A stretch of 64,000 nucleotides of DNA from Neoechinorhynchus agilis (Eukaryota; Acanthocephala). The notes beneath the pieces were generated by a model, which had not been told where the DNA came from, made no database searches, and worked only from the letters and a program-made list of their open reading frames with translations. The first letter of the stretch is position 1. Each line of letters starts with the position of its first letter. Below, one piece after another: positions 32,444 to 44,677 of this stretch. A program made the translations under genes and the position numbers. The stretch covers positions 7,502,001 to 7,566,000 of the forward strand of contig CM121342.1 of NCBI GenBank assembly GCA_051530055.1, given 5' to 3'.

Positions 32444-33554
32444 TTGATAATTCGCTATAAAAAAGGTTAAAATGATGAACATCTCTAGAAAAACTTTCAA
32501 AGCTACCAATACTGTGGTCAACATTATCGATAACAGAGACAATTTCCAATAATGCCACGCAGACAGTATCATAACATCAACTATGCCCATCAAAACCACG
32601 AATAGCACTCATCGACGATAAAATAGTCGTTTTTCGGCCTAGGATTCGTCCATGTGTTCTTGAACGGGAGATCAATTTACTAAAAAGGCAGTTCTTGAGG
32701 ATGAAGAGTTCCAATATTCCACGAGGTTATCGTAAGCGGGACATGAAGTTTCTTCATTTTATAGTTTTTAACTATCTTCTCTTTAGCCGGCTGAAATAAG
32801 CTTTAAAGGGACATCAAGAAATAGTTACTTCCGGGGGTTCATTGTATTGCTTTCCGTTCATAAAAGAACAGTGGATAAGGACTCTAGGCCCCTTCGAGTA
32901 TTACCGAGATCTTTTCCTATGATCCCAGATCCGATTTCAATGGCAAAACTAGAAGTTGAGGCGATGGTGACGGTTACAGCGGTCTTTTTAACCTCCGTGT
33001 GTTCTCCGCCCATCAGAGCCCCTTTAATCTACTAATGTTTACTATTCAACAACATATTTTGTTTAAGAAGAGGACCCATGTACCTCTTGGTCCTCGTGAT
33101 TACTTTAGAGTTGATGGCGGATCCGGAGTGGAAGACGAACCTGTCCGGCAACCGTAGTGGTGAAGGGCTCATGAAGTCCCCGAACCAGCATAGCTCTAAC
33201 ATTAACGTTTCCCACTGCGGGGAAGCGAAGTTGGATCGCTGGCACAATGTGGTTGCCAACAACATTTCTTCAGGGGACTGCGACCTGATATCAACCGTCA
33301 CGAACACTTAAATCGCAAAATACTATTAAAAAGATGAATAGCGTTCATTAAGGATACGAATTCAAGCAACATTATAGGAAAAGTTTCCGTGAGAACTTGT
33401 CGACACTTAGACCATCATGAAGACTACGAGCTTGACAACAATGGCGCAAAATCCCAACCGATCATTGGTCTTCGAAGTATATCAATTTCTAAATAGAGAA
33501 TCTATAACCAATCTGTGTGATACTCCGTCCAAATTCTCTTTTAATTGTTTTCAG
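32444..33554. other. COPB1 upstream region, unassigned GC-rich segment
   Basis: 32,860-33,310 is GC-richer than its surroundings and open on both strands. No homology recognised; it may be a decayed mobile-element or coding fragment. An in-frame extension of the COPB1 frame back to 33,417 is probably untranslated or outron. Confidence 0.35.
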
Positions 33555-36500
33555 ATGCCACTCACCGAGGTTACAACGCCATGCTATGCACTTGTTCAAC
33601 ACAGTTATGATTGTCCAACGGAGTCGGAATTGAAAAAGGACTTTGAAAATGGAGACGAATACACCAAATACCAGGCGTTGAAGAAACTTATAGCTGCAAT
33701 GTTGAACGGCGAAAATTATCCCGGTCTACTGATGACCGTGATGCGTTTCGTTATGCCGGTTAAAGAAAGCAAAAAATTAAAGAAATTGTTGCTTATTTAT
33801 TGGGAAATCGTTCCTAAGCACTCTGAAGACGGCAATCTTCTTCATGAGATGATTCTAGTATGCGATGCCTACAGAAAAGATTTGACACACCCGAACGAGT
33901 ACGTACGTGGAGCCACTCTTCGTTTTTTGTGTAAACTCAAGGAGCCAGAACTTTTGGAACCCATAATGCCAGCGATACGATCATGTCTTGAGCATCGACA
34001 CCCGTATGTGAGACGAAATGCAATATTGGCGGTCTTCACAATCTATCAAAACTTTCCTCAGCTAATTTCGGATGCATGCGAGTTGATGTGTACTACTTTA
34101 GAAAAGGAATCGGATATGAGTTGTCGTCGGAATGCGTTCATGATGCTTATTCATTTGAATCAATCACGAGCCGTTCAATTTCTTAGTAGAAACGAACAAG
34201 ACGTCGCTTCATATGGAGATGTTCTTCAACTTATTGTTACTGAACTCATCTATCGATCTTCTATTTCTACGGAATACGCGGATTATAAACCAATGTTTCT
34301 TAGATTGATATCACAAATGATCGTGTCGCCAACTACTGGACCAAGTGTCAAATTCGAAGCTGCCAATACTCTGCTAGCACTTACAACAACACCGAAAGCC
34401 ATCCGAACCTGTGCAAAATGCCTCGTTGATATTGCACTTAAAGAAAGCAACAATAACGTGAAGTTGATCGTTATCGAAAAACTAACTGCACTAGGGAACA
34501 AATATGGAGATCGAAATATTCTTCAAGATCTTGCAGTTGATATTATTCCGGTTATGAACAGCAACGATATGCTAGTAACTCAACAGACTCTCGAGTTGAT
34601 CAATTCACTTACAAACGGAAGGAACATTGGTAAGTCCTTGGATTTCCGCTCTTACTCGAACTAAAACGTTGCAACACAGACAATATTATCCAAATCTTGA
34701 AACGAGAACTTGGTAGATCGCAAAGTAGTAGTGGTGGTGGATGGGATAAAGAAACAAACGAAAAAAGAACTCATCTTATTACTCAATCACTACATGAAAT
34801 AATCACTACTAAGTTCAGAAATCAAGCACAAAATGTCATCGAAGGTTTGTAAAGCTGTAGATTGGTCTCGAGTGCATTGGTCTCAAAATTGTATTAGGAG
34901 GATAGAATTATGCTTTTAGACATTTTAGTTTTACAAAGTCGTTCAATGTAATTTTAACAAATCAAGCATTCTCCCATTTTAGAGTGCGCCAAAAATTCGT
35001 AAAATTTAAACTGGAAAAAAGTTCGGATTCATGAGACTTTGTCAGAGTCATTCGTCGCTTCAGTTTCACGTCTGGTAATACGATGTGATTTGGTAAATTC
35101 GAATCCAACGTCTTACGCTTTTCGCATCCCAAAAGAAGGCTAGAATTCAACACACTGCCATTTAATATTCTCGAATTGCCCTTATAAAACTGCTAGCCAC
35201 GGGTTTAGTGCATTTTGCAGTTTTCTTCAACAAATCTAACCTTTTGTAGTTCTGATCGAGTTTCTGCCTCAAGCAAATGAGACGTCAGCAATGGAGATTT
35301 TGCAGACCATAAAAGACGTTCTGATTGACCAGCCCGCTTGCATCAGTACAGTTTTGCCAAAACTCGTGGATACTTTTCAGTTGATCGAAGTAGCATCCGT
35401 ACTTGCTGGATGTTGTTGGATTTTGTCAGAATTCACGTTCGATGACGACTTGTTAGGTCGAAAAGTGCTCGATATGCTGCTTGAAACTATCTCGGATGCA
35501 AATCAACAACTGAACCAAAAGGAAAACAAACCACAAGTTTCTACGACCATGACAACGGACGATGGAATCTACGCCACCCAGAGTGCTCTTCAAATGACAA
35601 CGAGTGAAAACAGACAGCGGAGTGGAGTATGGAGCTTAATTGTTGAAAATGGCGAGTACCATCTAGCAACGGCCATATCAGTCGCTATAACAAAGTTAAA
35701 TATTCGACTTTCAAGGGATCAATCCAGACGTGAAAATGCAATTCGCGGAATCTGTGGACTATTGAATCACTGCACAGAAAACAGAATCGAAGGAAAGTCA
35801 GTGATTTCTAAGGATGAATTTGAACGTATAGTGTTGTGTTTGAAGCTCCTAACTAGCCACGGACAGCTTCCGTTAATGTTTGCAAAGCGGCATCAACAAA
35901 AAATTTATAGGGAATCGAAAATAAAACCGTCGCCTGACTGGAAGGATGTTCACGAAACTCCAGAATTTGCTGGGTTTCTAAATTCAATCAATGAACCGCG
36001 ACATAACGCGCTTGATGAAACGCTAAGACTGGCTGCGATTGGCCAAAAACAGGACAATGATGATATAGATGATCATTTCCTTGTTCATCAGTTAACTGGT
36101 CTACCGAATTCGTAGAAGTGAATCATTTTTCGTTTTGCAGAATCACTTGTACGACACATATCCGATCCCATTTATTGTGAATGCGTTCTTAAGATCTCGT
36201 CTTATTTTGATATAGGTCTCGAGATTTTATTGGTTAATCAAACCTCTGAAACCATTCAAAACGTACAAGTGGAACTATTCACAGTCGGAGAAATGAAAGT
36301 CACTCAAAAAGCACCAACTTTAAATCTCGCTCCTCATGCTTCAGCCTATGTCCAAAGTCACATCAAAGTAAACGCCACAGAGTCCGCGACTATATACGGA
36401 AATTTGGTATATCATCTATCAAGCGGGAAACCCGTTTTAATCGTTCTAAATGAAATGGGAGTGGATGTCGTCGATTTTGCCAAGATTCCTACAAATTCAC

Positions 36501-36871
36501 CCGCAGACGACGAGTTCAGGGAAATGTGGAGAGTACTTGAATGGGAGAACAAAATCGCTGTCCAAGCATCACCCGGACTTTCAATGAACGGCTATTTGGC
36601 CAATGTTACAAAGGCAACAAAAATGAAGGTGCTCGCCTGTCAACACGTAGATGATTTCTCGGAAGATGGAAGTGTCGAAGGGGGATTTTTATCTGCAAAT
36701 CTTTATGGACAAAGCGCATTCGGTGAAGATGTCATTGCCAATCTTAGTCTTGGTGCTTGTGGGTCCACGATCAGTGGACATCTGAAGATAAGAGCGAAGA
36801 ACCAACGAATGGCGCTGACCATGGGAGATAGAGTTACGAAAAGACAAGCATCTTTTAAAGAAATTTCGTGA
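33555..36871 (+). CDS. COPB1: Coatomer subunit beta (beta-COP)
   Basis: Trunk subunit of the COPI coat for Golgi-to-ER and intra-Golgi vesicles. Exons 33555-34629, 34680-34844, 35250-36098 and 36141-36871 join in phase; introns are 50, 405 and 42 nt. Product 939 aa (human 953). The N-terminal alpha-solenoid has LLHEMILVCDAYRKDL, CLEHRHPYVRRNA and SCRRNAFMMLIHLNQ, almost as in human; the C-terminal appendage half has LLVNQTSETIQN, EFREMWRVLEWENK and MALTMGDRV. Start chosen at the ATG directly after TTGTTTTCAG, a spliced-leader acceptor; the frame upstream is open but not conserved. The 405-nt second intron is far longer than the others and may hold an insertion. Confidence 0.95.
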
Positions 36872-37014
36872 TAAAACACATTCGTCATCTTAAAACGATT
36901 TGTTTTAAACTTCCATATTTTACTTCTCGAAAGTCCAGCGCTCGTCGGTTATAGAAAACTATTTAAGGTTTAGGTATATTCAATATCACAAAATCAACTT
37001 TATGGCGATAATGA

Positions 37015-37290
37015 TTATTCAGTTGGTAAATCAACAATAACTTGGCAATGATCGAAAATGTGAGGTTGAATTTGGAAAACATCCTCGAGTGCCTGACGCG
37101 CACTTTTGGTTTCGTCGTCAACAAAATTTATAGTTGCAATCCGACGGCTAAATCCAGTTTTCCGGTTCATCATTAAACGCACCGAGCCCACTTTCCCAAA
37201 CTGAGAGAAATGGGAAATCAAATCTGCATCCGAAGTCGTCCAGGGAAGTCGGAATACCATCACGGCTGCTCGTTTTGCTGGTGAACTCAT
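37015..37290 (-). CDS. SLIRP: SLIRP-like single-RRM RNA-binding protein
   Basis: 91 aa, essentially one RNA-recognition motif. RNP2 is VMVFRLPW near residue 10; RNP1 is TGFSRRIATINFV near residue 47; HFSQFGKVGSVRLMM lies between. Size and the PW after RNP2 fit SLIRP, a mitochondrial mRNA-stabilising partner of LRPPRC, better than multi-RRM proteins. Localisation is inferred from the family only. Convergent with COPB1, with stop codons about 145 bp apart. Confidence 0.7.
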   Translation of the reverse strand: MSSPAKRAAVMVFRLPWTTSDADLISHFSQFGKVGSVRLMMNRKTGFSRRIATINFVDDETKSARQALEDVFQIQPHIFDHCQVIVDLPTE

Positions 37291-37299
37291 ATTTCTGAA

Positions 37300-38770
37300 A
37301 ATGTTAAAAATATGAATGAACTCACAAATATATTTTTCTAAAATATTGAGCTGTTAAGCGACCAATAATTTGATTTTGTGGATCATTTTTTCGCTTAACA
37401 AATGATTATGTATCTTTTGAACTTTTTTAAATTAGTTTTTTACTCAGTATAGAATTTAGTAAAATTAATAGACGATTTCTGCGGTTCAGATACTTTGGAA
37501 ACTAAGATCGGTGAGTAAAATAAGCGGTCTTTGTAAATATTTCGAGTCTTGCATTCAGATCACAAAACACCCAGCCTCAACATAAAAAAGTGATGGAACC
37601 AATTTTAATCATTCTTTTTAATTTCAATTTTCACTTCATCCCAAATAGTAATATTAAAGAAAATAAGATTAACGTTTTTATGAAACATGCAAGTGAGAAT
37701 CATCGAGACAAAATCGTTCGGGATGATAAATTTTGAACTGTGGTGATGATAATCCCCCGGGTAACCCTTAGATATTTCGATGAACTGCGAGAAAGCTATA
37801 TGAATTTCTTTATTGTTTCTAAATACTGAAACAATTACTGATAGGGCGAGGCTTTATCTTTCGAAATATTTTAATATAATCAAAAATACAATCCACCGAT
37901 CTGGGTCAGGGAAGCGCATAAAACATTTCTCCGAATCCAGAGAAATCTCACTGGCAGACGGGACTCCCGCGCACAGTATTTCGTCCCCTTTAATTGTGAG
38001 TAATCGGCGATCGTGGATGTCAAACCTCTGACCCTGAAACATGGATTCAAGTCTAAAGTCAACTTTACGACCTCAAAACAACTGCGGAATGAACAAACTC
38101 ATTACCGTGTGGTTCAGCGGGGTATTAAGTGATTCAATCATTTCTTTGATCCAAGATATCAGTTGGCTGTGTGCCTTTAAAGGAAAAAGCCGGGTAAAGA
38201 ACGCTCAAAAAGCTTAATATAACCGGCTTGATAGAAGACATAAGAAAAAATATTTTATTGAAATATTCCGAAAGAGGAAACATCATCCGATCAGTGATTG
38301 TTTAAGTATTGAGAAATAATAACGAAAATAATTTCGTACTATATAAATTTCTTTATTGTTTCTAAATACTGAAACAATTACTGATAGGGCGAGGCTTTAT
38401 CTTTCGAAATATTTTAATATAATCAAAAATACAATCCACCGATCTGGGTCAGGGAAGCGCATAAAACATTTCTCCGAATCCAGAGAAATCTCACTGGCAG
38501 ACGGGACTCCCGCGCACAGTATTTCGTCGGCTTTATCGCAGATATTAAACCAAAGGGTCTAAGTGATTTTATGCGCTTCCCTAACCCACAGATCGGTAGA
38601 ATGTGTGCCAAAACATAAAGATTATTAAAAGTGAAAATTTTGCGATTTCTTCCGCTTTTATTCGTGGCCTTACATTTTGGCAAATTACTAGCAAATGACT
38701 GAAGAAAACGAAAAGACCAAAAATTTTGAAGATTAATCTATTTCTGAATCAAATGTCGCTAATTGAACTT
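37300..38770. repeat. Duplicated SINE-like block
   Basis: A block of about 183 bp (TTTCTTTATTGTTTCTAAAT to CGCGCACAGTATTTCGTC) is repeated at 37,803-37,985 and 38,345-38,527 with no visible differences. The first copy runs into sequence like the tRNA-derived SINE tail (about 38,000-38,090). The second is followed at 38,567-38,600 by an inverted copy of its own CCACCGATCTGGG...CGCATAAAA segment. 38,185-38,300 matches 25,950-26,050. No gene. Confidence 0.7.
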
Positions 38771-39181
38771 AATTTTAGTTTGTCCTTTATACCCAGCTAA
38801 TTTTTTTAATCATAAAGCCAAATAAGCCGGACAAGAAGGGACAAACTAAAATTTAATGATGATATAAAACAAAACCGGCGTGCCAGTAAAAAAAACTTTA
38901 AAATGTTATGGTATCATTTTTACGCAGCGATTTCCAGCGTTCGTTCTCATTGGCTGAAGAAAAACGTATTCCAAATGAAAAAATTTCGCTTGTTGCTAAC
39001 TTTAAAAAATTCCGTTTGTTTTTTGGGTCATATTCATTAAATGGAATATCTGCAATTTAAGACCATTTCTTACAGTTCCACTTTTTCGTAATTTTCTGAC
39101 ATTTTAAAGCCTACTCACCGATATTTTGGGCGAAAAATTTCCCAATTTGATAATATTATTGAATACATTTTTAATTTATAG
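38771..39181. other. Dispersed repeat and TMEM258 upstream
   Basis: 38,816-38,905 is the second copy of the repeat at 18,213-18,300. The 3' end, AATTTATAG directly before the ATG, is a probable trans-splice acceptor. Confidence 0.4.
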
Positions 39182-39448
39182 ATGTCGAAACTGATTGACT
39201 CCGGCTACTTACCCGACGAATACCTGGTCGATCCTGCATTTCATCCAGGATTTGCGACATTTTTTCTATTCACTGGATTACTATTTGCAGGATGGTTGTT
39301 TTTGATGGAATCAAACTCAAAGAAAATGAAAGGGAGAAATAATTGGATGAGGAACTTGGTTCGTGAATTATTTGTTGCATCGATCTCCTCAATTCTACTT
39401 GGACTTGGTATAATTTTTCTAATGTTAGCTGTCGGTGCGTACGTCTAG
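39182..39448 (+). CDS. TMEM258: TMEM258 homologue, oligosaccharyltransferase subunit
   Basis: 88 aa (human 79). ER membrane component of the complex that N-glycosylates nascent proteins. Two transmembrane segments, about residues 25-41 and 65-85. Conserved blocks: HPGFATFFLFT, then FAGWLFLMES (human FTAWFFVYEV), LVRELFVASISSILLGLG (human IYKELLISLVASLFMGFG) and the ending AVGAYV (human WVGIYV). Start ATG lies directly behind a TTTATAG acceptor. A complete single-exon gene. Confidence 0.9.
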   Translation: MSKLIDSGYLPDEYLVDPAFHPGFATFFLFTGLLFAGWLFLMESNSKKMKGRNNWMRNLVRELFVASISSILLGLGIIFLMLAVGAYV

Positions 39449-39506
39449 CGTGATTTTATCCAATGAAAAAAATCTCCATTTAATTATCACGCAAGTTCAC
39501 GGTTAG

Positions 39507-40026
39507 CTAAGAAGTGGCACGTTGATTATCCTCGGTTAAAATGTGAGGAAGTGCCACTTCAATGGAGTTTGTTGTCACGGTGAATCTTGATTTTATTTTC
39601 TTGATTAGAAGATTATAGACTGCATCGGCACTTTGAGAAAGGTAGACCACAATGTGAGCAACATTTTGTGAAGCATCCGCAACATTGGAGACCATCCATT
39701 CGGTTACAACGACAAATCATAGCACGGCAGCAGTTGGAGAAACCCATTCTGTTTGAGCGGGCGCTTGATGCAGACACCTTTATAAAGAGGATGTGCTCCT
39801 TATTCATGTCTGAATTTTGACAATCGAACAAAAGGCGACTTTTGCCGTCATCCGAATGAGACTTTATAGTTATGGGTCTGTATCGTTTACCTTTCGCCTT
39901 TGCTTCACCTCGCTTATTGTGTTCAATTTCTGCTTCATACGGCAGTCGCGAACTGCGTCGGAGCAAGTACTCTAGAGTTTCTGAATGACGGAATCGGATT
40001 CGTGAACTGCAATTCTTTAAATTCAT
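39507..40026 (-). other. Open minus-strand region, unidentified
   Basis: Two overlapping minus-strand frames: 39613-40026 (137 codons, Cys-rich end) and 39507-39695 (62 codons, DASQNVAHIVVYLSQSADAV...). Amino-acid composition looks protein-like, but no family is recognised and no splice joining the two frames is compelling. It sits downstream of TMEM258 and upstream of the second PLE. Confidence 0.25.
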
Positions 40027-40402
40027 TTCTAACTCCCATTTATTTCTATCAATGCTGTTGCTTACTCATTATCGGTCTCTAAGATTTGGAAAGGTCGTTT
40101 CTTGACCGAACACTTGAATTCTGGACTTCCGATAGACGAGAACCGATTCATCAATTCTAATTTTTAGCACATTTCTCACTTTTATTTCTATCAATATTGT
40201 TACTAATTGATGGAAGGCATCTTTGTTGCGTACTCGCATTGTTTAGTATAGATAGATTTTTCCAAAACGTTCCCGAGTACGATGTTTTATTTTGTCCAAA
40301 TTTTCGTCGCTTCACGGCTTCTTCGGGGACTCTCCCTCTGAAAAGGTCAGAAAAGTGATAAGCTGTCTGACAATTCATCCTTCCGATTGAGCGACCCATC
40401 AG

Positions 40403-42575
40403 TTGGTGCCGTTGACACTGGGTAAGCTCCGCTGGCAATGCTTATACAAGTGTCTTAGGGATGCTCCTTCAAATGTATATTGCCTAAAAAGAAGGATGAT
40501 AGATTTTTATGACAAAGTGCAGACCTTATGTTCATGGGATGAGTTTGAGTGGATAAAACATTGGGCGAACAATGGAGCGATGGCACACAAAAGGCTCTGT
40601 AAAAGTAATCTGATAAGGAAATTCAATAGATTATTGAGTGACTCGAATGGTGGACAAGCGAACAGTATTTCTCGAGAGCAAACAGACGAAGAGAACAGGG
40701 TCACATCTATACCGGTGGATTGCATACCAGTGATCAACTAAATCTTCTGTCAAAAGGTTCGTCGTTTGTTCCTTGTAAGAAATTGGACGAAGATGACAGG
40801 TTCAAGATGGAAGTCAACGTGGAGCGCTTAGCTTACCAATTAAGGGTTCAAGCATCAAAAACAGCAACCGTTGCGATCGAAGGAAGGGAACCCAGTGGTA
40901 TGGATTGGACCGATCGATTCCAAGCTCGACGCCGTCTATTGTTTGAGGGACGCTTTGTGAAAGTTCCCCATACTAACGACCAAATGGAAAGGGACCTGTT
41001 GCGTTTGAAGGACAAGATGGATTGCCTGTGCCGATCCCATCTGAGTAGAACAACATGTCTAGTACCGAATGGAACGCGTTAAAATCACTAAAGCTTTCTA
41101 CTCAGAACAAAGAGGTTAGAATCTCGATTAGTGATAAAGGTGGTGAATTCCTGGTTATGAACCGTGACATGGAGAATTCTATGATGGACAGCATACTCTC
41201 GGATGGATCAGTATATAAACTGGAATCGAAAGATGGTTGCATTTACAAAAGAAAGGAGTTAAATGCAGCGCTGCAAAAAGTGGTCTCAGTGAGAGGATTG
41301 AAGGGAATGCACGTGTTTACACAAGGTCCAATCAGAACTCCGATCCTCTACTCACTGCCAAAGATGCATAAAATGTTTTCCTTCGGAGACGAGATAAATG
41401 TGAAGGTTAGACCAATTATATCGACGATCAAGGGACCTGCTTATAGGCTTTCCAAATTGCTGGCGCGTCCCTTCGTTTGTCGGGAATACCAATATGGTGA
41501 TCCAAAACTTGGAAACAAGACGCGAAGACCTCGGCCAAAGCAAGCTCATGTAATTCGATTTCAAAAGTTTGTATGCGAACGTTGATAATGAAGCCGCGAT
41601 ATTTACACTGGGAAAAAGGCCGCTCGAAGAAGAAACTCAGATCAATTTATTTGGTATGGAACCGGACAATATTGTGGTGCTGACGAGACAAGTGCTAACC
41701 TGCAACCTCTTTCAATACAATAACCAGTTATATAGGCAAGTCCGTGGCCTCGCAATGGGTAACAGCCTTGCTCCAGTGTTAGCCTGTTTATATCTAGATG
41801 GTCTGGAACGGCAGCGCATCTTTCCACTGTTATCGTCGAGTCAAATTTACCTCCGATACGTGGATGATGTGTTGTTTTCTTATCGGAAGGATAGTGAGGT
41901 TGACACTGTTGAGCGGAATCTGAACTCAATGGATCCTGAGGGAAACATTGAGGTTACTAGAGAACAACCACATGACTACCTACCGTTCCTCAACATGATC
42001 TTCAGAGTAGACGAACCAACTCAAAGAGCCGGGTATAGGAAGTTATGTAAAAGGGACATTGTCCTACATCGGGTCTCACATCACCCATGGGCGATTAAGC
42101 AGGCGATTTTAGTAGGCATGTTGAGAAATGCTAGATTATGCTCGACGAACGGATCCGAGGTATTTTCGCAAGCAACGGATATTCTACACAAGAAGTAGAC
42201 CGGATCATTGACAGAGCAAACAACCGACGAAATCGGAACGATCGTTTTATCGATTTACCACTGTTGAGAATCCCGTATATATCCGAGGATTTCACGTGGA
42301 ACGTGAAGCGAAAACTTCGGGAATGCCTCGTCAGAGCACGGGTTGTGCATATGACCGGTCCTTCCTTAAGAAAACTGCTGATGGGGACTAATCACCACGA
42401 GGATCAGGGAGCTGCGTCTGGTTGTTGCAAATTTTACAACCCGTATATTAAGAACGAATTGACTGTGTGTTTAATGATAGATTGTTTGACACAGTGTCTC
42501 GAGCTTTCAGAACGAACGGCAAAACTCATTAAAGGAGTCGATGAGATAGTTGTTATGGAAGATAAGGAAGAGTGA
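40403..42575 (+). pseudogene. Second Penelope-like element, RT nearly full length but frameshifted
   Basis: Five successive frames in three phases encode a PLE reverse transcriptase: an N-terminal helical region (FNRLLSDSN), LLSKGSSFVPC, ISDKGGEFLVMN, YSLPKMHK, VRPIISTIKG, VRGLAMGNSLAPVLACLY, the catalytic YLRYVDDVLFSY and YLPFLNMIF. The catalytic Asp pair is kept. At least four frame changes inactivate it. After the thumb, a Cys-containing linker (SGCCKFYNPY) is reached but no GIY-YIG domain follows; the frame stops at 42,575. It differs clearly from the 6-kb PLE, so a second lineage. Confidence 0.8.
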
Positions 42576-42589
42576 GTAAAGAGGTTGGA

Positions 42590-44290
42590 AGTCTCCAGCC
42601 GATATTCATACTGTTTGCGTAGACATTCAAGATGCGAAAGTTGTAATCTTCAAACAGCAAAATGTTCTAATTGCAACAAAATAGGTCATTTTGCAAGTGT
42701 CGATCTCGGGGATCACGGGACACCGGAGAGCAAAAAACGGAAGGGCGAAGGTATCAGTAGAGGTAAATGGTATCGACCTGCAGATGTAATTAGCCACTTT
42801 CATCTAACCTATCAGAATCTTACCCTTCCCATCACCTATGGTTATCCGTATTTTGCAACCTATCCAAATCTCAAATTCGTCATCTTGAAATTCTTCATAA
42901 AAGAGCATCTAAAATTTGCACAACGGACTTTCATCCTCCCGCCAAATGTATTGATACTATTTCATAGAACAATCAAAACGCCTATCAACCCTACCATCAC
43001 ACATCGTTCTCTTTCCACACGAGCATAACACTCGTAATCCTAATTCGTTTCATCCTCCTTCGACATCGCTCCTTTTTCCATGCTGCCCAATCTTCTCTCG
43101 GATATCAGAACTTGAAATGAATCAGAGGAAAGACCAACCTTACAAGCGCTCCTGCAAACAGTATCCGCCAACTTTCCCACCTGCCTGGAACCGTCATCCA
43201 CTTCAAAAACAACAACCACGAACTCGAGTTTTCGCGCGCTCGAGTATTTACGAGGTCCAGGAGTTGCATGGTTACTCTTCTTGTTCAATAATAAAAGGTG
43301 TTATTATTAACAGATTAGTCAGATACGCTATGATACCAGGCAAGCTTCAGCTATTTCGGTTGCCCAAAAGTTAATATGTTCCACAGTTAAATCCGAACTT
43401 GATGAGTTCGCTAAAATTTTGAGGACTAAAAGTTGGATAGATGTTAGTTAACTCAAGCAAATCTGATATCAGAAACTCGCGATGATGCTCAATTACGCAG
43501 GATTGCTAAATATATGAATAAAGTGGTTGGTCGATAAGGTTGCAGGATTAGGATGTAATATCGTTGGAGGGGGAATTTCAATGTATCTTCAACGCCTTGT
43601 CATCCCGGTTCGGACCCAGAGGTAAAAAGGTACATGGGTCCATTGTTTTACGGAAGGAAATTGTCAAGGACATAAAGAATAGGGACCGAGAAGCAATCTA
43701 AACCTTATCGTAATTCCAAACGAAAGGTGCATAAAAATGGGCGACGTTTAGAATCTACAGTGGCTCCTCGAGAATGGGAACACCTAGATGAGTGGTAACC
43801 GACAATGAAGTGAAGAATTCGGTGCATTTTGTAAAGAGCAAGGGATCAAGAACGTTAAATCAAGTTCTTACAACCCACAGTCTAATGGGTTAGCCGATCG
43901 ATTTGTTGGTATATTTAAAAAGCGGAATGTTGATGTAGCGGGTTCAGTTAGGATTTACATAAAATAACCAATCAGACGCTTGCAGAGCTGTTGATGAAAC
44001 GGCGATTGAATGCCAAGTTGTATAATTTGAGTCAGATGTGGGGGTCAAGTAATGACTTTAATCCATCAACGGAACTAAACGGCAGTAAGAATGAACAGTC
44101 CATTTGTTGGATGAAATCGCAAAGCGATACGTGAGACAAGGGGTGGTACAGAGACGAACCGGACCACTATGATATGTGATCGGTTATGGAGACCAAATTT
44201 TGAGACGGATTCATTGAGATTATGTGAGGGTATGTGAATACTAGATGAAAATCGAATTGTTGTGCTCATTAAGGACACTACCGTTTCGAT
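42590..44290 (+). mobile_element. Decayed Ty3/Gypsy-type element (zinc knuckle and integrase)
   Basis: 42,620-42,710 encodes a zinc-knuckle-like CSNCNKIGHFASV, with the last Cys lost. Near 43,800-43,920 broken frames give TDNE..., SSSYNPQSNGLADRFVGIF, the integrase catalytic-core end. Near 43,975 is TLAELLMKRRLNAKLYNL, and near 44,140 GVVQRRTGPL...YVIGYG, the GPY/F module of Gypsy integrases. Many stops and shifts. No LTRs recognised. It directly follows the PLE relic, so one may have inserted beside or into the other. Confidence 0.65.
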
Positions 44291-44677
44291 AGAACTCGGA
44301 AGGAAAAGAGTGCGAATGGCCGATGAAACCAAGGTGATAGTAGCCGTTAGCAAACCAGTGAAGACCCCGCCGGTGACCTGTGTATCAGCCGAACGAGCTA
44401 CAAGTGTCAGATTACGTAGATCCGCGAGCTGTGCCGTTATTGAGTACATTTAGAAGTTTTATGTTCTAGAGTTAGCTCTATTTAGGTTCTCAGCCGATAA
44501 TTTGACTAGAAAGAAGATTTACTACTTGAAGGCACCACAACCGTCTTTACGGTAAGGAAAGACGATCACCTTTGTTGTCCGTAGGTCCTTCTTTAGATTG
44601 CTTAAGACCGCGTCATTCATCTCCCTTTTGAATATTGTAGTAAACTACGATAGAGCCACTTTCATTGAGTTATCAAT

